The position numbers were made by a program, and so were the translations under genes. Shown here in pieces: positions 35,714-46,371 of a DNA stretch of 64,000 nucleotides (its first letter is position 1; the number at the start of each line of letters is the position of its first letter). The stretch is taken from NCBI GenBank assembly GCA_903813345.2, contig CAIIXF020000002.1:17863467-17927466 (forward strand), given 5' to 3'. The stretch is from Owenia fusiformis. Its lineage: Eukaryota; Annelida; Polychaeta; Sabellida; Oweniidae. The notes beneath the pieces were generated by a model, which had not been told where the DNA came from, ran no database searches, and was given only the letters and a program-made list of their open reading frames with translations.

Positions 35714-36422
35714 TTAAGAATAATTCTGTGGATCGACTTCAACTTGTACACAATGTTCCGTTTCGTTTTCTTTCAAAATTAACATTGTCTGCATTTTAAA
35801 TTCCCCATCCTCAGCAACCTGCGAATTCACATTATTATAATTAATTGCATTCTGGGAATTGTAAACCTGCTCCGAGTCCTCAACATTGATAATTATTTGC
35901 GATCCTTCGGGGACAACTTCTGAATTCTCAGTTATCATTTCAGTGTCTTGTGCAATGCATGTGATTTCCTCTGGATGTGCTATGACTTCAGTCCCATCTG
36001 ATATCATTCCTGACACTTGACTGGCTATTTCGGATCCATGAGTCAATATTTGCAGTCCATGTGTAATGTTCTCAGATTCATGGCTCTGAATTCCTGGGCT
36101 ATCTGTATTAGATATCTCCGACCCAGCTGTAGTCGCAATTTCAGCATTTTGCGCAATGATATCCGATCCATGGGTATAAACCGCAGGATCTATTTGATTA
36201 TTATCAGCATCTGGTTGAATCATGGGGATTGATATATATTCTCCATCAGTTGTCTCAATGAGGATCATTTTAGTGCCAGGGTCCTTATCTAGTAGCTCCA
36301 CTGATTTGCTAATGCCATCCAAAGCTCCTTCAAGCATTATCCTATCATGATTGGTCGTGTTGGCTTGCTGTTTTAGAGCCCCTGCCCCATGGGTCTGCTT
36401 ATAATGTTTTGCTCTGGCACTT
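35714..36422 (-). CDS. Zinc-finger gene (minus), last exon: end of finger ten and acidic repeat tail
   Basis: The exon begins after ttccag and completes finger ten (KSARAKHYKQTH). A linker LKQQANTTNHDRIMLEGALD follows, then about 200 acidic residues with degenerate repeats of the form (T/S)HGSEI(I/A), NAEIATTAGSEIS, THGLQILTHGSEIA, DGTEVIA and similar. The composition suggests an activation or protein-interaction tail. Stop at 35714-35716. Confidence 0.85.
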
Positions 36423-39400
36423 CTGGAACATTAATTATACAGGGTGAGCCAAAAAAGGAACCACAAAAACGTTAATTACTTGTCATTCAGCGTGGTGTTA
36501 AGGTCACATTTTGCACAATTACATCTGACTTGTATCAATCATACAATCATATTTGTGTCATAATATCAATAACACAATTCTTCAATTTGTAATGTTTTTT
36601 ATCAAAAATAAACAAACGTTATAGAAACTCGTATCAAAATTCTTAGAGGGGTCCAGAAATACCACTTGACATGAATTACACGTATATTACTTTGTAGCGA
36701 ATGAATGATTAAACACAGTACTTACTTTGTACTGAATGAATGATTTATATCAGCACTTCCTTTGTAGAGAACAAATGATTTATTTCAGTACTTACTTTGT
36801 ATTAAATAAATGATTAAACTCAGTACTTACTTTGTACTGAATGAATGATTAAATTCTTACTTTGTACTGAATGAATGATTAAACTCTTACTTTGTACTAA
36901 ATGAATGATTAAATTCTTACTTTGTACTAAATGAATGATTAAACTCTTACTTTGTACTGAATGGATTGATTAAACACAGTACTTACTTTGGAGTGAAGAA
37001 ATTAAACTTGAAGTACATTGTAATGAACAATAATTAGACTCAATACTTACTTTGTAGTGAACCCACGTGCACAATCGCTGCATTTATACTTGAGCACATT
37101 ACTGTGAACAGCCTCCATATGCTGATCCATGCGGTGTTTCTCATCAAATGCTTTATCTACAAAAACCGAGATTAGAATTTAAGAATAAAGACCGAGATTA
37201 GAATTAAGGAATAAAAACCGAGATTAGAATTAAGGAATAAAGACCGAGATTAGAATTAAGGAATAAAGACCAAGATTAGAATTAAGGAATAAAGACCGAG
37301 ATTAGAATTAAGGAATAAAGACCGAGATTAGAATTAAGGAATAAAGACCGAGATTAGAATTAAGGAATAAAGACCGAGATTAGAATTAAGGAATAAAGAC
37401 TGAGATTAGAATTAAGGAATAAAGACCAAAATTTTATGATTTATGGTGTAATATATGACCGAAAATTTTATTCTGTTCTACGGCAATGGCCAGCATAAAA
37501 TTTGAGGTCATATATGTAAAAGTGCTTTTTGTGTATTTGTGAAAATATGTGTTTCACAGGCAAAAGGTTATTAGGCAAGAAACATAAGCATCATCATATT
37601 TCTCAAATGAAATGCCTTCTTTATTCATTACTCAAAATAACACCTTGTAACGTTACATAAAATTTCAAATTCCAAGACTTCTAAGTTTCTATTTGGGAGT
37701 TTAGAACTAAAAATTGAATTGAAGAGTTAGGGAACAAGCGAAGTTATGACTCACCACAATATGTACAGGTCCAGAGATCACCACTGTGCCACCGATAGTG
37801 TCGCCTAAATTTATACATCAGTTGGAATGACATCGCACAGTCAGGCTCTGGGCAGATGAAGGGTGGACCATTGGCCTTGTTTAAAGGCTGCGGCTTAGTT
37901 TGGGGCTTCTCATGAGAGTTATATATATGCTGGCTCAAGGAATCTTGGGAAATGTAACTCTTCGGGCAAAGCTCACACATGAATAATTTCCCAGTATGTA
38001 TTCTCATATGTTTTTGAAGTCCACCATATGATTCATATTTCTTAGAGCAGACGTTGCAAATGTGAAATGCTTTTTTCAGAACTTCTAGATCTGTCTCATT
38101 TTGAGATTTGAGTTTCTTCTGCTTATGAGAGTTTTCGTGATATCTCAGCTTCACTTTGTTGGTGAATGAAGCGCCACACTCTGGGCATATAAAACTCTTT
38201 TCCCCGTGTACGATCAAATCATGTTGACTCAGCTTGTACTGGGTACGGAAAACTGAATTCGGGCAAATCTTACACCTGAACAGAAGTTTTGTCGGGTGCT
38301 CGGTCTTCATATGAATCTCCAAATATTTTAAGTTTAAGAAGTTCTCCTCACATACTGCGCATACATGCTTCTGTTCCATATTTTTCACTTTTACTTTCGC
38401 ACAAATATGTTTCATTAGGCTGTCCTTACGAGTGTACTTTTTTAGGCAAAGCTCACATTCATAGCGGTGATCAGTATGGATGGTTCTGTGGACACACATG
38501 CTCCCAAAGTCTATGTATGTTTTTCCACATGTCGGGTGATCACACATGAATTTACCATTGGGAAGTTTACATGATTTTTTCTCTGGTTTAGATGTCATGT
38601 TAAATATTTCAATGGCAGCTTTCAAAGCATCTGGATCTTTAAATGCATTTTTTACATCAACTGATTCAGATTGGTCATCACCTTTATCTTTTACATAGTC
38701 ATGCTCATTCGCCTCACCATCTTTAACAGTATCTGTATTATCTTTCTGTTGATTACCAGTGTCTTCCTGAGCTGGTTCCCCCTCAGCGTTAATCTGCTCT
38801 TCATTTCCAACACTATCTTTAACACTCTGTTCATTAAGCTGATCATGTTCTTTCTTGTGGTTCTCTTCTTTTCCATTCTCTATTTTTTCTGAAGAAAAAT
38901 AAAATATTCAGTGATTTATTGTTGTACTGGTATAAGAAGATAATAGACTTAATAAAAAGAACTTAAACATTATAGAAATATATGTGTTGGCTATGTTTAA
39001 GTGATTCAATACATGAATATATCTTTTCAGCGTTCTTTTGCAAAATGAAGACTTAATTTTCACCCCCTTATATTTCCAATGGATTGATATTAGTACTCAA
39101 ACTTTCATTTGAAACAGGGCAAATTGGATCTTACATAAAATTATCCAAAAATTTATGATCTGTCAAACTTTTATGTCAAGTTTTTTTGCAATATGAAAGA
39201 TGGCAACGATGTTCATATCACGTTAGTCATTCATTTATTGTTAAAGTGACAACCCAACAACCAAGTACGCCATCTTTTCATTCAAAAATAAATAAACACC
39301 GATCTCTGAACTTCTCATACTGTTTTTTGTTCTTTTTTCGTTAAAGTATGCAGAGAGCCTCTTCGTTCGTTGGGATAATAATGAGTGTGTTGGCAGTATT

Positions 39401-41759
39401 AAAATCCCATTTTGTTCAGTTCAAAATGGATATTATGTTATTTATTAATACTGATATATTCCAATGCCATTGAGTTGAATGAATTAATTAGTAATAATCA
39501 TATTAAGAAATAACATCAGACTTCATTAAAAATCCTAAGTTTATTTCTGTGAACTCAATATCCTGCTGACTAATATAGATAGCCTACAAGTGCAGTATTT
39601 ACTTACTACAAGTGACATCTATAAATCAAACATGTATTAGTTTATACCTTATTTATGAATATGTTGAACTTGTCTCATATATAACAAGGCTTTTTATATT
39701 ACATGGGTGTAGCCAGCAAATGTCAAGGCCAAGGGGGATGCACATTTTTGGCATCAATGTGAGCAAAGCAAGCCCCAAAAAGAGAGGGGTACAGAAGTTC
39801 ACCACCGGAAATTTTTGAAAATTTACACAATGGTGCATTTTAAACATTTCAAACTAAAAGGATAGGTATCGATATGGTGAATTGAATTCAACAATGTTTT
39901 TCTCTTAAACCAATTATTGAAAACATTCTGTAAAAAAACTCGGTCCTTTATGTAATGTTGACTGATTGACAACAGCTTCATGCGAAAATTATTTATATAT
40001 ATTTTATATAACTGTTTTTGTTAACATATTTTGTTTTTTAGTGCAATTGGTTTTTCCTTTCTACCAATTCTTCAGAATGAAATAAAATGTCTTTCCGAAC
40101 CTTGTTGGAACAAAATAACATATAGTACAATATTTAAGTTGTACAAAGGAAATTTAGGTTGATTTAGCAAAAAGTATTCAAAAAATTAAAACAAAACCCC
40201 CAAAATAGATAAAAATGAAGATGAACCTTTCATTTCATTAACAAGATACTTTTTTAAAATCAACCAAAATTTCCTTTGTACAATTACAATATTGAGAGAC
40301 CTAAACACGTTGTATTTATGTCGTTTTGTTCTAATGAGGTTAGGAAAGATGTTTCATTTCATTCCGAACATATGATACCAAGAACAAAAGAAGTGTCTGA
40401 CGTGTTTTCTAAAACAATATAGAGAAAAGTATGTATATAATATATATATAATTATAATGTTACCATCCAAAAGATGACCATTAAATTGACGATGTGTAAA
40501 ATTTTCAGAATTTTTTGATGACCGGTTTAAGAGAAACATGTGTTCAAAAAGTTCACCACATCGATACCACTCTTTTTTTAATATTTCAACATATTTTACA
40601 CAATTGCTTTTTGCTTTTTTGTTTAGATGGGATGGGAATTGCACCCATCACCCCCCCTGGCTATGCCCATGTATAATCTGAAAAATTGAAATAAATTGAA
40701 TTAAATTAAATTGAATTGTGAGGACCTGAAAAATAAATATATGTTACGTAGTTACCATAGTTTTAGATGTACATGTACCTTTTTCAGTCCATTCAATATC
40801 ACCTTGTCCCCCTTCATTGTGGGTATCATCTCCCTTCACAGCCTCTACCTGAGGATTGTGGGTCTCATTTCCTTCTTCTCCTGCCCCAACCTTTTGATTA
40901 TGGGTCTCACCTTCCTCCATTGCTTCTTGTGGGGAACTGTGGGTCTCAACTTCCTCTCTCATCTCTTGTGGAGCATTATGGGTTTCATCCCACTCCTCTT
41001 CAGTCTCAACTCTCAGTATAAGGTCATCTACATTCCCTAAAGGTGATAACAAATATTATTCAATAATAATGTGATAAAAAAAACTTGTTTATATTATAAT
41101 TAAGAATTTAACACAAATATTTTGTTTTCATGATACAAAAAGCAAATGAGAAACATTAGAAATACAAGCCAACATATTTTATCGATTAAACTAATGTTTG
41201 ATTATAAAGTGAATGACAAATACGACAAAAGACTACTTATTACTGTCAGACATGTTATACAGTACACAAATTCATATCTTAATGTACATCACTTACCAGT
41301 AACATTTTTGAATTTTTCTGGTTTAAATCTCTTTCTACTTGAACGCCTGATTCCAGATTCTTCCTCAAGATGGCGCTTTATCATTTGTGGTGGTTCAAAA
41401 TTGTCATCATCTTTTTGATGTATCTTCACGAGTGATCGCTTTGGTTTCCTTTTCTTTCCGACTGAAATATCTTCCTTTGGGTCATTAATGTCTATTTCAT
41501 GTTCAAATTCAGACCCAGTAATCTCATTCGGATTTTTGTTTTTAGGTTCCTTCTCTGGCGTTTTTGGTGACGTTGTTTGCTGCACTTTACTATGAAGTTG
41601 AATGACATAATTCTCCTTGGTGCTCTGGGAGATGTAGATAATGCCATCTATTTCCATTGTATCACTGACATTCTCAAGCCGTCTCTTACATATTGTGAAA
41701 ATGGCCTGGGAAACCTCATTAGTCAGAGTATCATCAAGGATGACAGAAGATGGTGCCAT
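35714..41759 (-). CDS. Ten-finger C2H2 zinc-finger protein, five coding exons
   Basis: Joining 41759-41297, 41036-40779, 38888-37755, 37156-37051 and 36422-35714 keeps one frame of 889 codons. Every joint has a GT donor and AG acceptor: gtaagt, gtacat, gtgagt, gtaagt, with ctttag, cttcag, ttgtag, ttccag. Order: an N-terminal domain with EIDGIIYIS (about residues 40-50), a basic segment (KKRKPKRS, RRSSRKRFK), an acidic exon with THN repeats, a Lys/Glu-rich linker, ten C2H2-type fingers, and an acidic tail with repeated HGSEI-like units. It is probably a nuclear sequence-specific regulator; the target is unknown. The paralogous gene on the plus strand at 49504 shares the N-terminal domain. The ATG at 41757-41759 lies 18 bp inside an exon that begins after an AG acceptor, so a 5' UTR exon lies upstream. 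Not assignable to a named vertebrate gene. Confidence 0.85.
36439..36680. mobile_element. Truncated mariner-type MITE near the last acceptor
   Basis: After TA at 36437-36438 the sequence cagggtgagccaaaaaagga is a typical mariner-like terminus, close to the left end of the element at 4697. No inverted partner is seen before the tandem repeat at 36680. The insertion lies only about 15 bp upstream (in gene direction) of the last exon's acceptor. Confidence 0.45.
36680..37000 (-). repeat. Intronic tandem repeat of decoy 5' splice sites
   Basis: About ten imperfect copies of a 28-36-bp unit. On the gene's strand each holds tacaaagtaag or tacaaagtaagtact followed by a ttaatcattcatt spacer. The core equals the true donor of the exon at 37051 (ctacaaa|gtaagtattg) 46 bp away. 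The repeat appears to be the exon-intron junction amplified into the intron. Confidence 0.85.
37051..37156 (-). CDS. Zinc-finger gene (minus), exon with ends of fingers nine and ten
   Basis: A 106-bp exon completing finger nine (DKAFDEKHRMDQHMEAVH) and starting finger ten (YKCSDCARGF). Acceptor tttttgtag; donor gtaagtattg. Skipping it would break both fingers and shift the frame. Both flanks are tandem repeats containing copies of the adjoining splice signals (36680-37000 and 37165-37426). Confidence 0.85.
37165..37426 (-). repeat. Intronic 26-bp minisatellite abutting an acceptor
   Basis: Ten head-to-tail copies of a 26-bp unit (accgagattagaattaagga plus ataaag on the plus strand). On the gene's strand the unit is pyrimidine-rich with ctaatc, a plausible branch-point core, and nearly all copies lack AG. 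The copy nearest the exon leads straight into the real acceptor tttttgtag. Confidence 0.9.
37755..38888 (-). CDS. Zinc-finger gene (minus), main finger exon
   Basis: 378 codons, phase 1 at both ends. The first 90 or so residues are an acidic/lysine linker (EKIENGKEENHKKEHDQ...). Then eight finger units follow: FMCDHPTCGKTY..H...H, YECELCLKKY (ending H..C, so C2HC), HVCAVCEENF, FRCKICPNSV, FICPECGASF, HICNVCSKKY, FMCELCPKSY and FICPEPDCAMSF. The exon ends inside finger nine (WTCTYCG). Linkers are mostly not the TGEKP type, which is common in older, non-KRAB finger genes. Confidence 0.88.
38889..39701. other. Intron sequence, nothing recognised
   Basis: Intron between the main finger exon and the THN exon of the minus-strand gene. 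AT-rich; no coding pattern, clear repeat or element end was seen. Confidence 0.4.
39702..40671. mobile_element. Large fold-back element, about 450-bp arms
   Basis: The ends catgggtgtagccagc and, inverted, catgggcatagccagg are flanked by TA (39700-39701 and 40672-40673). The two halves are diverged inverted copies over nearly their full length: the caaaggaaatttaggttgat stretch near 40145 reappears inverted near 40265, and ggtatcgatatggtgaa near 39866 reappears inverted near 40550. Only about 50 bp in the centre is unpaired. It is non-autonomous, inserted in an intron of the zinc-finger gene; the superfamily is uncertain. Confidence 0.75.
40779..41036 (-). CDS. Zinc-finger gene (minus), acidic THN-repeat exon
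   Basis: 86 codons, phase 1 at both ends, strongly acidic (EEEWDETHN...). The motif (E/D)(E/D/T)TH(N/S) recurs five times with spacing of about 11-18 residues, separated by Pro-Gln-Glu/Val-rich stretches. It looks like an internally expanded low-complexity exon that could be skipped without shifting the frame. No fold is recognised. Confidence 0.8.
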
Positions 41760-41777
41760 TTTTGATTGCACCACAAC
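41297..41777 (-). CDS. Zinc-finger gene (minus), first coding exon: EIDGII domain
   Basis: The exon begins after a tttcactttcag acceptor at 41778-41779; 18 bases of 5' UTR precede ATGGCACC. The protein MAPSSVILDDTLTNEVSQA... forms a helix-like region, then TMEIDGIIYISQS..ENYVIQLH, matched in the plus-strand paralogue by TIEIDGIICISHGKQENNIVV. The second half is basic with possible nuclear localisation signals (KKRKPKR). It ends in phase 1 at gtaagt. Confidence 0.85.
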
Positions 41778-41968
41778 CTGAAAGTGAAAAACTAATCAGT
41801 TAATTACATCTTAACACTTGTTTAAAAGTTTGACAATACTCTGGTCCTCATGAGCCCCAATGGTTAAAAGTTTGTGACAAGTCCTAACTTCAAATATTTT
41901 CATAAAATATAGTGCGAAAAATGGTATATTGCCTTTCAGTAAATTGTCATTCCCAACATCATTCTACC

Positions 41969-42370
41969 TTCTACCAAAAGCGTCATTAGAAATAGACAGT
42001 GTGCCATGCTTATAGTATTCATATACCAAATATGAACAAAATCGCTCCACTACTTTTCGAGTTATAGTAAAATACGTTAAAATGGCGGCCATTTTTCAAA
42101 ATTGTTTTCAAAATGGCCGCCTTCTACCAAAAGTGTCATAGGACAGTGTGCCATGCTTATAGTATTCACATACCAAATATGAACAAAATCGCTCCACTAC
42201 TTTTCGAGTTATAGTAAAATGCGTTAAAATGGCGGCCATTTTTTAAAATGGCGGCCATTTTTCAAAATGGCCGCCTTCTACCAAAGGTGTCTTTAGACAG
42301 TGTGCAATGCTTATAGTATTCACATACCAAATATGAACAAAATCGCTCCACTATTTTTTGAGTTACAGCC
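41969..42370. repeat. Three tandem copies of a 153-bp repeat carrying ATGGCGGC palindromes
   Basis: Copies begin ttctaccaaaag at 41969, 42122 and (as ttctaccaaagg) 42276. Each contains cagtgtgccatgcttatagt, caaatatgaacaaaatcgct and, in the first two, a block of aaaatggcggccatttt palindromes. AAAATGGCGGC resembles the YY1 binding consensus. It lies about 0.2 kb upstream of the first coding exon of the minus-strand zinc-finger gene, within its 5' intron. Confidence 0.85.
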
Positions 42371-42394
42371 AAAATCGTAAAATGACGAGTAAAG

Positions 42395-42669
42395 GTTGTG
42401 TAGTTGAATCCACAATTGTCTGGGTATTTCGGCAGAGCGGGAACATTTTTCTTTTTCATCGAGAGAGATTCCATCACTTTTCAAGATGGTGGTTGGATTT
42501 AAAAGGGGATTCCCCGTTTGACTGGCCCGGATGTGGCCCGGAAGTACGAATGAATGGAGGAATTTGATGGTTGAAATAAGTTAAATATTACACGCAATTA
42601 CTGTGATTAAAAACGAAAATTTCTTCGTTCTGCCGATAAACCCAGCCAATTGTGGATTCAACTACACAA
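42395..42669. mobile_element. 275-bp MITE with 42-bp inverted arms
   Basis: 42395-42436 (gttgtgtagttgaatccaca...) and 42629-42669 are near-perfect inverse copies. The about 190 bp between them has no inverted partner. No target duplication could be fixed. Confidence 0.75.
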
Positions 42670-43200
42670 AAAGAATGCTAAAATACCAAAGAATCTATTG
42701 AAGTAGGTATCTTAAGTGTAAGTGGCGTAGATAATTCTCCCAAGCTGTAATCGTACAGGCAAAGATTGTGTAACGAACCAGAGGTCTAACGTTCGCAATT
42801 TTAACGTAGCAGTTTCATCGGCGTTTGGTTTTTTAGCGCATCGTTTATTTTTCTTACTTTTCAACATTTTTAGACCTCTGTTCCGTTATTTTATCTTACC
42901 CCAAGTGTTTATAAATAATGTAAAGTAATAATATTGCATCGGGTCAGATCATGGTCACGTTTTCGAGGATTCGCTGGTCTTCGGCTTTTTACGGAAACAT
43001 TACGGAAATTAATGAGTGACGTCATTTATGTTTTGGTATAATTTGGAAAACACAAGAAACATCGGGGTCATTCTGGAGGTTCTGCTGAGGGTTATCGTCT
43101 ATTTCTCTGCTAGTTCGTTGTCTTCACAAGTTTCTTTGGATCGTTTGGTTGTTCGAGTGATCATCAAAGTTTACATGGTGAGCACAATGTAAAATATTAA
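42670..43200. promoter_or_regulatory. Candidate promoter region with CRE palindrome
   Basis: Relatively CG-rich stretch between the divergent zinc-finger genes. TGACGTCA at 43017-43024 is a full CRE/ATF site. About 150 bp further on the plus strand a consensus donor (atg|gtgagc, GT at 43178) could end a non-coding first exon. No TATA box is clear. Which gene would use it is unknown. Confidence 0.3.
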
Positions 43201-43537
43201 AATCACGCAAGTGAGGACTACCATTTCGGTAACCAATTTTTGACAAGTGCTAATTTATCGAATTAGCCTAGGCTACTTTTATTTTGTAATTTACTTGGAA
43301 TTATCTCGCATCTGAATTCCGACTACCGGGCGATTCTCTTGATAGCAATTTTGACTATATCAATTGTGGATCAGTGAATAACCCAGGTCTCAGCTCTGGA
43401 TGACACAGATGTGAAATCATTCTAATAATAATTCATAATTTTAATCTACAATGTAGATTTAGTTCAATTTCATAAACAGTTTAGTTTCACCATTCATTCA
43501 ACTATATTCTGGTTTTGTTGTTCTCATGATAGCACTT

Positions 43538-43845
43538 AGTCGAAGCCACATTCCTTCGACGGAGATATTCTTGAGCCAACCTTAAGTCGAAGCCATATCT
43601 CTTCGATCAAGCTGAATTATAGCTAATCTTTGACATTTCTATAGTTCGTGTAACTTAAGTGGGAGCCATTACTCTCCGACTGAGTTTGTTCATGAATTAA
43701 TGCTATATTTGATAATTCTATAGTTCGTGTAACTTAAGTGGGAGCCATTACTCTCCGAGTCCGACTGAGTTTGTTCATGAATTAATGCTATATTTGATAT
43801 TTTTATAGTTCGTGTTACTTAAGTTGGAGCCATTATTCTCCGACT
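43538..43845. repeat. Five similar hairpins in tandem
   Basis: Five short hairpins start at about 43538, 43585, 43658, 43737 and 43821. All have the loop form GCCA(C/T/A)(A/T)(T/C/A)(T/C). Stems are GTCGAAG/CTTCGAC in the first two (second ends CGAT) and a GTCGGAG/CTCCGAC type in the last three, written GTGGGAG or GTTGGAG on the left. Units three to five are a recent 79-84-bp tandem duplication; the first two are older. Confidence 0.7.
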
Positions 43846-45347
43846 GGGTTACATATTACAAGTTACATATTTTGCTCACTTGGTATTTTTGAAGCTGGTT
43901 TTGGTGCCTTGATTTATTTTGATTTGTATGATTGCGGTTTGGTTTTGGCCTGGTGCAATAGGTAGTTCAACAAGAATATTACGGTATAGAGAAATTTATA
44001 ACAAACTGTTAAGGTAGATCTATGGCAAGTGTGAAACAATATATACATATTATTCAATTAGTTTAGAACCATTATATTTTAGTCATATTATATCAAGAGA
44101 TACTTTAGTTGGTACTTATGTCAATCATTGATTGGGAGAAAGTTTGGATTAGTATTTAACTGAAATATTTTTGTGTATCTCACTAGTTGAACTTTTGTCG
44201 CTTTATATACAGCGACAGTTAGCACTTTTGTAAGTAGGAATATTTGGATATAATTAAACATTAGAAATTTAATTCTGGTATCCTGTTGAATCTACAGGGA
44301 TATGTGTTGCTAATTTGAGGTGGTCATTCTATAAGCCAGTGGTTACCATTTAAACTTACACTTGTGATATAGTGTATGTATTTTATCTCAAAGCCCAAAA
44401 TGGGGTGTAAATTCAATGTTCAATGCTATAACCACCTATAGAGTGATAACCAAGAGGAGTTAGGTACAGATCCTTGGGTGACCTAGTTAATTCATTCTCC
44501 AGTATTGACCCTTTGTTCACATTTCCAGGCACTTTGCTCACAGTAAATTTGTCAGTTAAAACAAAAGCCATTTCTTCCAAATTACCCTTTCATAATATTC
44601 AAATTCATCAACTTTACAAGATTCCCCAAATTTAATGCATAGGCCTACTTCTTGTTAACGGTTATGCAACAACTTGTAGCATTTTTATATCATTCCAATA
44701 GGTAATGTTTTAAAGCATGCAGTTGTAAATTTTGAGTTATAAAAATGCAAACCATATAAAGCATAAAAGCCCACATATTCTATTTGTCAGAGTAACATAT
44801 TTTTTGAGACCAATTCTATGGCATGTGTATGAACTTTGGTTTCATCTTACCCAGCTAAGTTCAAGTTAATTAATTTTAATGGCCATTTGATCCCTCCATA
44901 GCAGGTCATGTTCTATCTGCTGTTGTTGTTTACATTTAGGACAAGTTCAGGACAGGTTGCTTTGACCTTCCAGTACAGTACATTATTTCAACTTCATAAA
45001 TACATTCAGATAATTCATCTTATAATCAACAATGATTCCACATTAAAGTTACAGCACCAACTGTTTTAATCTTAACATCGATAGCCAGTCACATTTTTGC
45101 ATACTGGCGTTTTATGAACATTTAATTCAGTCTCCTTTAAAAGGGGGCAGCACAAGTCAGACCATACAATACTTCAGTTAGTGGCTCAGAAGGTATCACA
45201 ACACAAATATCTAAATTTACAGTGAGATTTATATAAAAACGACACCCGGTCCTAGTTACGCTACCATTCAATTATAGTTACATCATCTATACGGGACAGA
45301 GGTCGTTTCAATTGCGTTCGATGCAGGACTATATAGTCCTGGTACGG
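43846..45347. other. Intergenic or 5' intron sequence, nothing recognised
   Basis: AT-rich, no open frame with recognisable content, no clear element ends. It could be intron of the 5' UTR of either zinc-finger gene. Confidence 0.4.
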
Positions 45348-45469
45348 GTACCCCCATAGATGTGGGGTTATTTTGAGGTTTTTTGATATTTAGGACATTT
45401 GTTTCTCAAAATATGTCCTAAATATAAAAAAAAAACTCAAAATAACCCCACATTTATGGGGGTAGGTAC
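45348..45469. repeat. Long near-perfect hairpin
   Basis: 45348-45406 (gtacccccatagatgtgggg..., ending ttaggacat) pairs with 45413-45468 over more than 50 bp with a short loop around tttgtttctcaaa. Probably a fold-back MITE; no duplication flanks were identified. Confidence 0.8.
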
Positions 45470-45827
45470 GGGATAATCTCACAGGATCTCAGCGTCATGA
45501 CGCGTCAATTGATTTGGAAAACTTATAAAATACAGTAACAGACCAATCAACAAATCAGATAAGTATCTCTGTCTATTTAAGACAAGAGTTTAAAGTTGTC
45601 GTTGAAGGCCTTGAATGTTAATTTTTTTAATTTCCTCAAAAAAACAGTGAAAACTTTTGAAAATCCGGAATTTTTCAGACAAAATAAACATGAATTCGAT
45701 CTATTTTCGATTTCAAATCATATGATGTCAATATGAATCATTCGTGTTTAAGCCTGATAAATGCACTATGTAAATTACAATAAACTATTAAACATGAAGC
45801 TTTATATCGTTAGAAAATAGGACAAAT

Positions 45828-45958
45828 ACCTGGAAATTCTGCTAGAATATCTCCGCAAAATGTCCGCGAAACACCCGCCAACAACTCTCGCGAGATTTGC
45901 AAGTGCACGAGATTTGCGAATTTTAAAAAGCTCTTGGAAGTTTTCTACAGTATTCAGG
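45828..45958. promoter_or_regulatory. Candidate bidirectional promoter around TCTCGCGAGA
   Basis: TCTCGCGAGA at 45886-45895 is the palindromic CGCG element known from TATA-less animal promoters (recognised by BANP in mammals). It sits in a local cluster of CpGs. On the plus strand a donor (attcag|gtaata, GT at 45958) and on the minus strand another (ttccag|gtattt, GT at 45829-45828) lie 62 and 57 bp away. They could end divergent 5' UTR exons for the two zinc-finger genes, both of which have an acceptor just before their ATG. Confidence 0.45.
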
Positions 45959-46298
45959 TAATATTAGGATTAATGCATAAGTTTGGAACTTGTCATACTC
46001 ACGGAAATTATGTTTAGATGTTGTCTTATCTTTTCATCAGGATTTTATTGTTGGAAATACTCTTTCATCTCTGGATCTAATGTAGTACAATGGATGGGGG
46101 GGGGGGGTAAACTTTACTTTGGAGCAAAAATTCATGTTGTTCTTTGCCCCAGTGCCTTAGGTTACCTAGTCATATTCAGCCAAACACAATAGTGAAAGTA
46201 ATATAAGGTAGCAACTACCACATTTCAAGTGTTGAAATCTCAAATTGTCCATTTTGCCAGTCACAGCATGAGTCTCATCATGTGTCTGCAGTCTTACC

Positions 46299-46371
46299 AA
46301 ACTCGTCTGGCCCAGTTATCTACTCACCGATTCTGAAATGTCGTACACGTCAGGAGTAGATAACTAGGCCA
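46299..46371. repeat. Inverted repeat with 20-bp arms
   Basis: gtctggcccagttatctact at 46299-46318 is the near-exact inverse of agtagataactaggccagac ending near 46371. It sits in otherwise featureless spacer and is probably an old MITE core. Confidence 0.65.

Noticed and set aside
40711-41040. 109-codon plus-strand frame over the THN exon
   Set aside because: Antisense shadow of the minus-strand exon, which has splice signals and frame continuity on both sides.
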